Positions 61,916 to 64,000 of a DNA stretch of 64,000 bases are shown here, piece after piece. Position 1 is the stretch's first letter. Each line of letters opens with the position of its first letter. Source of the stretch: Paenibacillus cymbidii (GTDB lineage: Bacteria > Bacillota > Bacilli > Paenibacillales > NBRC-103111); assembly GCF_004764705.1 (NCBI RefSeq), contig NZ_SHLX01000014.1, positions 26,953-90,952 on the forward strand, written 5' to 3'. A model generated the notes under the pieces. That model did no database searches. It saw nothing but the letters and a program-made list of their open reading frames with translations, and was not told where the DNA came from. Both the position numbers and the translations under genes were made by a program.

Positions 61916-64000
61916 ATGAAGCCAAGCCGTATTGCGCGCAAAACACTTACGATCGCACTAGCCTCGCTGCTTACCGTATCTTCGGTTGGCATCGCATCTG
62001 CTGCAGCGACGCCGATGCCCGACGTAAAAGGGCATTGGGCCGAAAAGGAGGTCACCGACTGGACCGAAAAAGGGTATATTCAAGGGTACAATGACGGGAT
62101 GTTCCATCCGGACACTTCCGTGACTCGCGCCGAATTTATGGCGCTGGTCAACCGCTCCTTCAGCTTCAAGGAGCGTTCCGCGGCCACGTTTACGGATTTG
62201 AGCGAATCCGACTGGGCCAACGCCGACGTGCAAATCGCCGTCAAAGCCGGCTACATCCAAGGCTACGAAGACGGCACGGTGCGCCCGAACAGTCCGATCA
62301 CCCGTCAGGAAACGGCCGTCATCATCAGCCGGCTGCTGCAGCTGCCTCCGGCGCTCGACTCGCTCGGAAAGTTCGGCGACGCCGCGCTCATGGGCGCATG
62401 GAGCAAGGACTACATCGGCGCCGTAGCCAAGTGGAACATTATGGAGGGCTACCAGGATACGACGTTCCAGCCGACGGCGTACATTTCCCGGGCGGAAACG
62501 GTGGTCACGCTGGCACGGGCGCTTGGCAAGAAGCACTTTGCCTTCGAAACGGCAGGAGTGTACGGCCCGTACGACGGCGAACATATCATCAGCGGCAACG
62601 TTACCGTTTCGGCGGCCGACGTGACGCTGCAGCACATGGTCATCGGCGGCGACTTGACGCTTACCGATGGAATCGGCAACGGCAATGTCATGCTGGACCA
62701 CGTCAAAGTGTACGGCAAAACCTACATTGAAGGCGGCGGCGACCAGTCGGTGCACGTTAAGGATTCCAATCTCGGCGAAGCGACTGTCAACCGCGAGGAA
62801 GGCACAGTGCGCGTCGCGGTGGAAGGCGATTCGACCATTACGCGCGTTATCCTGAACACGCCGGCCGTCATCGATGCGAATGCCGGCAGCAGCGAGGAAC
62901 CGGCGGTTACCGAAGTGATCCTTCCCCGTGAGCTCGACAACAATACGACGGTCGTGCTGCGCGGAAACTACGAGAACGTTTTCGTGAATTCGAAGGCAAT
63001 CGAAATCAACGTCGAGAACGCTTCGATCGGCACGATGGCAGTGACGGAACCGGTGACGATCAATCTGAACCCGGACACAACGATCGGCACGCTGCAACTG
63101 GAGGCGCCCGTTACGGTTACCGGCGGCGGCACCGTGAGCAAAGCGGTGATGACCGACGCAGCGGAAGGCACGACGTTCGAATCGCAGCCGGCGGTCATCG
63201 AGCATGCGGACGGCACGACAACAACGCCGACGCCGTCTCCGGCAAGCTCGCCGTCCCCAACGCCTACGCCAACACCGACACCAACGCCAACGCCGACACC
63301 GACGCCTGATGTGTACGACCCGTCGCCAGGGTCCGTGACCGGCTATGTATATGCACAAGCCGATCATCAGCCGTTGACCGGAGTAACGGTTGCCGTATAT
63401 ACCAACGTCGATACGCCTTCAAGCGTGGCGATGTCCACCTATACGACGGCAGATGCCGGCACTTATTCGTTCTGGATTTATCCAGGCACATACGATTTGA
63501 AGTTCAGCAAGGACGGTTACGTCACGAATGTCGTCCGGGGCATTCAGGTGTCGGACGGCAGCTATAGCACTCGTCCGCCGGAGGAACTGGCCGTTACCGC
63601 CATCACCGGCACCGTGAAGGACACGGCGGGAGTCGCCGTGGCCGGAGCGACAGCAGTCGTCACGGTGGGGATTGACACTTACGATGCGCAAACCGACGCA
63701 AGCGGTCATTTCCGCATCCCGAACGTGCCGGTTGGCAGCGGCTATACGCTGGAGGTCAGCAAAGGCGACTCGCATGCCACATCGAGTGCCTTCAACGTCG
63801 GCATCGGCGACGACGGCGCGGCTGTCGTCAACGTGACGCTGGACATGGTGCCGCCAACACTGACGGACGCCATGACGAACGTAGCCGGCGACGAAGTGAA
63901 GCTGATCTTCGACGAACGGCTGGATAGCGTCGACGACGCCAAAATCACGATCTACGTTGACGGCGTGGAAGTTACGGAAGCGAATCGGACCATTACGCTT
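61916..64000 (+). CDS. SLH-domain surface protein with carboxypeptidase-regulatory-like repeats (3' end outside window)
   Basis: The first 695 codons, open to the window edge. TGGAGGA lies 6 bp before the ATG. Signal peptide IALASLLTVSSVGIASA. Three SLH repeats are N-terminal, at about 36-205 (DVKGHWAEKEVTDWTEKGYI, FTDLSESDWANADVQIAV, FGDAALMGAWSKDYIGAVAK), unlike the two other SLH proteins here, where they are C-terminal. A parallel beta-helix-like region follows (VTVSAADVTLQHMVIGGDLT, EINVENASIGTMAVTEPV), a Pro-Thr linker (~440-463), two Cna-B/carboxypeptidase-regulatory-like domains (GSVTGYVYAQADHQPLTGVT and ITGTVKDTAGVAVAGATAVV), then the start of an SWM-like repeat (VAGDEVKLIFDERLDSVDDA). 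A wall-bound, long surface protein; no enzyme domain visible yet. Confidence 0.92.
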   Translation, partial: MKPSRIARKTLTIALASLLTVSSVGIASAAATPMPDVKGHWAEKEVTDWTEKGYIQGYNDGMFHPDTSVTRAEFMALVNRSFSFKERSAATFTDLSESDWANADVQIAVKAGYIQGYEDGTVRPNSPITRQETAVIISRLLQLPPALDSLGKFGDAALMGAWSKDYIGAVAKWNIMEGYQDTTFQPTAYISRAETVVTLARALGKKHFAFETAGVYGPYDGEHIISGNVTVSAADVTLQHMVIGGDLTLTDGIGNGNVMLDHVKVYGKTYIEGGGDQSVHVKDSNLGEATVNREEGTVRVAVEGDSTITRVILNTPAVIDANAGSSEEPAVTEVILPRELDNNTTVVLRGNYENVFVNSKAIEINVENASIGTMAVTEPVTINLNPDTTIGTLQLEAPVTVTGGGTVSKAVMTDAAEGTTFESQPAVIEHADGTTTTPTPSPASSPSPTPTPTPTPTPTPTPTPDVYDPSPGSVTGYVYAQADHQPLTGVTVAVYTNVDTPSSVAMSTYTTADAGTYSFWIYPGTYDLKFSKDGYVTNVVRGIQVSDGSYSTRPPEELAVTAITGTVKDTAGVAVAGATAVVTVGIDTYDAQTDASGHFRIPNVPVGSGYTLEVSKGDSHATSSAFNVGIGDDGAAVVNVTLDMVPPTLTDAMTNVAGDEVKLIFDERLDSVDDAKITIYVDGVEVTEANRTITL

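Overview
The window looks like a chromosomal segment of a Gram-positive, spore-former-type Firmicute of the family Paenibacillaceae (Paenibacillus, Cohnella or a relative). The evidence is Shine-Dalgarno sites of the AGGAGG type, a lipobox-bearing solute-binding protein of a large sugar ABC transporter, several S-layer-homology (SLH) surface proteins, copper-amine-oxidase-N-like repeats, a Gram-positive BY-kinase/CpsB module and a cre-like operator. Most of it is GC-rich; roughly 23.5-34.2 kb is clearly AT-rich. I saw no rRNA, tRNA, transposase or CRISPR array.

Layout. 1-8.9 kb: a sugar-uptake and catabolism operon (end of an ABC permease, lipoprotein binding protein, three probable beta-propeller proteins without signal peptides, and an N-acetylneuraminate-lyase-like aldolase). 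8.9-10.5 kb: 1.6 kb without credible genes, holding three different tandem-repeat arrays (52-bp, 12-bp and 50-bp units). 10.5-13.7 kb: a LacI-family regulator and a KpsF-type SIS isomerase, ribokinase and RbsD/FucU mutarotase operon, each preceded by the same cre-like operator. 13.9-16.2 kb: a secreted Big_2/dockerin-like protein and a small Rieske protein on the minus strand. 16.5-21.4 kb: CpsB-type phosphatase, an SLH protein, and a TkmA/BY-kinase pair. 21.6-34.2 kb: a polysaccharide locus resembling the Bacillus subtilis eps operon (EpsC-, EpsN-, EpsL- and EpsG-like proteins) combined with teichoic-acid-type functions (LicD, TagB/TagF-like, TagD), a MurJ-like flippase and GalE. 34.2-36.9 kb: a membrane-anchored unknown, a hexapeptide acyltransferase and a secreted CuAO-N-like protein. 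37.0-54.8 kb: an accessory SecA-type ATPase, a small unknown protein and a secreted protein of about 4,916 residues ending in a dockerin-like domain. 55.9-64 kb: a 1,851-residue SLH-anchored subtilase and the first 695 residues of another SLH protein.

Taken together, 16-64 kb is a cell-surface region: polymer synthesis and its tyrosine-phosphorylation control, SLH proteins that would bind a cell-wall polymer, a second SecA, and very large exported proteins. The most unusual points are the SecA2-like/small protein/giant protein gene order, the nine ~192-residue modules in the giant protein, the two ~195-bp four-hairpin modules that flank the subtilase gene as direct repeats, and a hairpin repeat family whose copies 50 kb apart differ by compensatory base changes. 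All functions are read from sequence alone; no database search was run.
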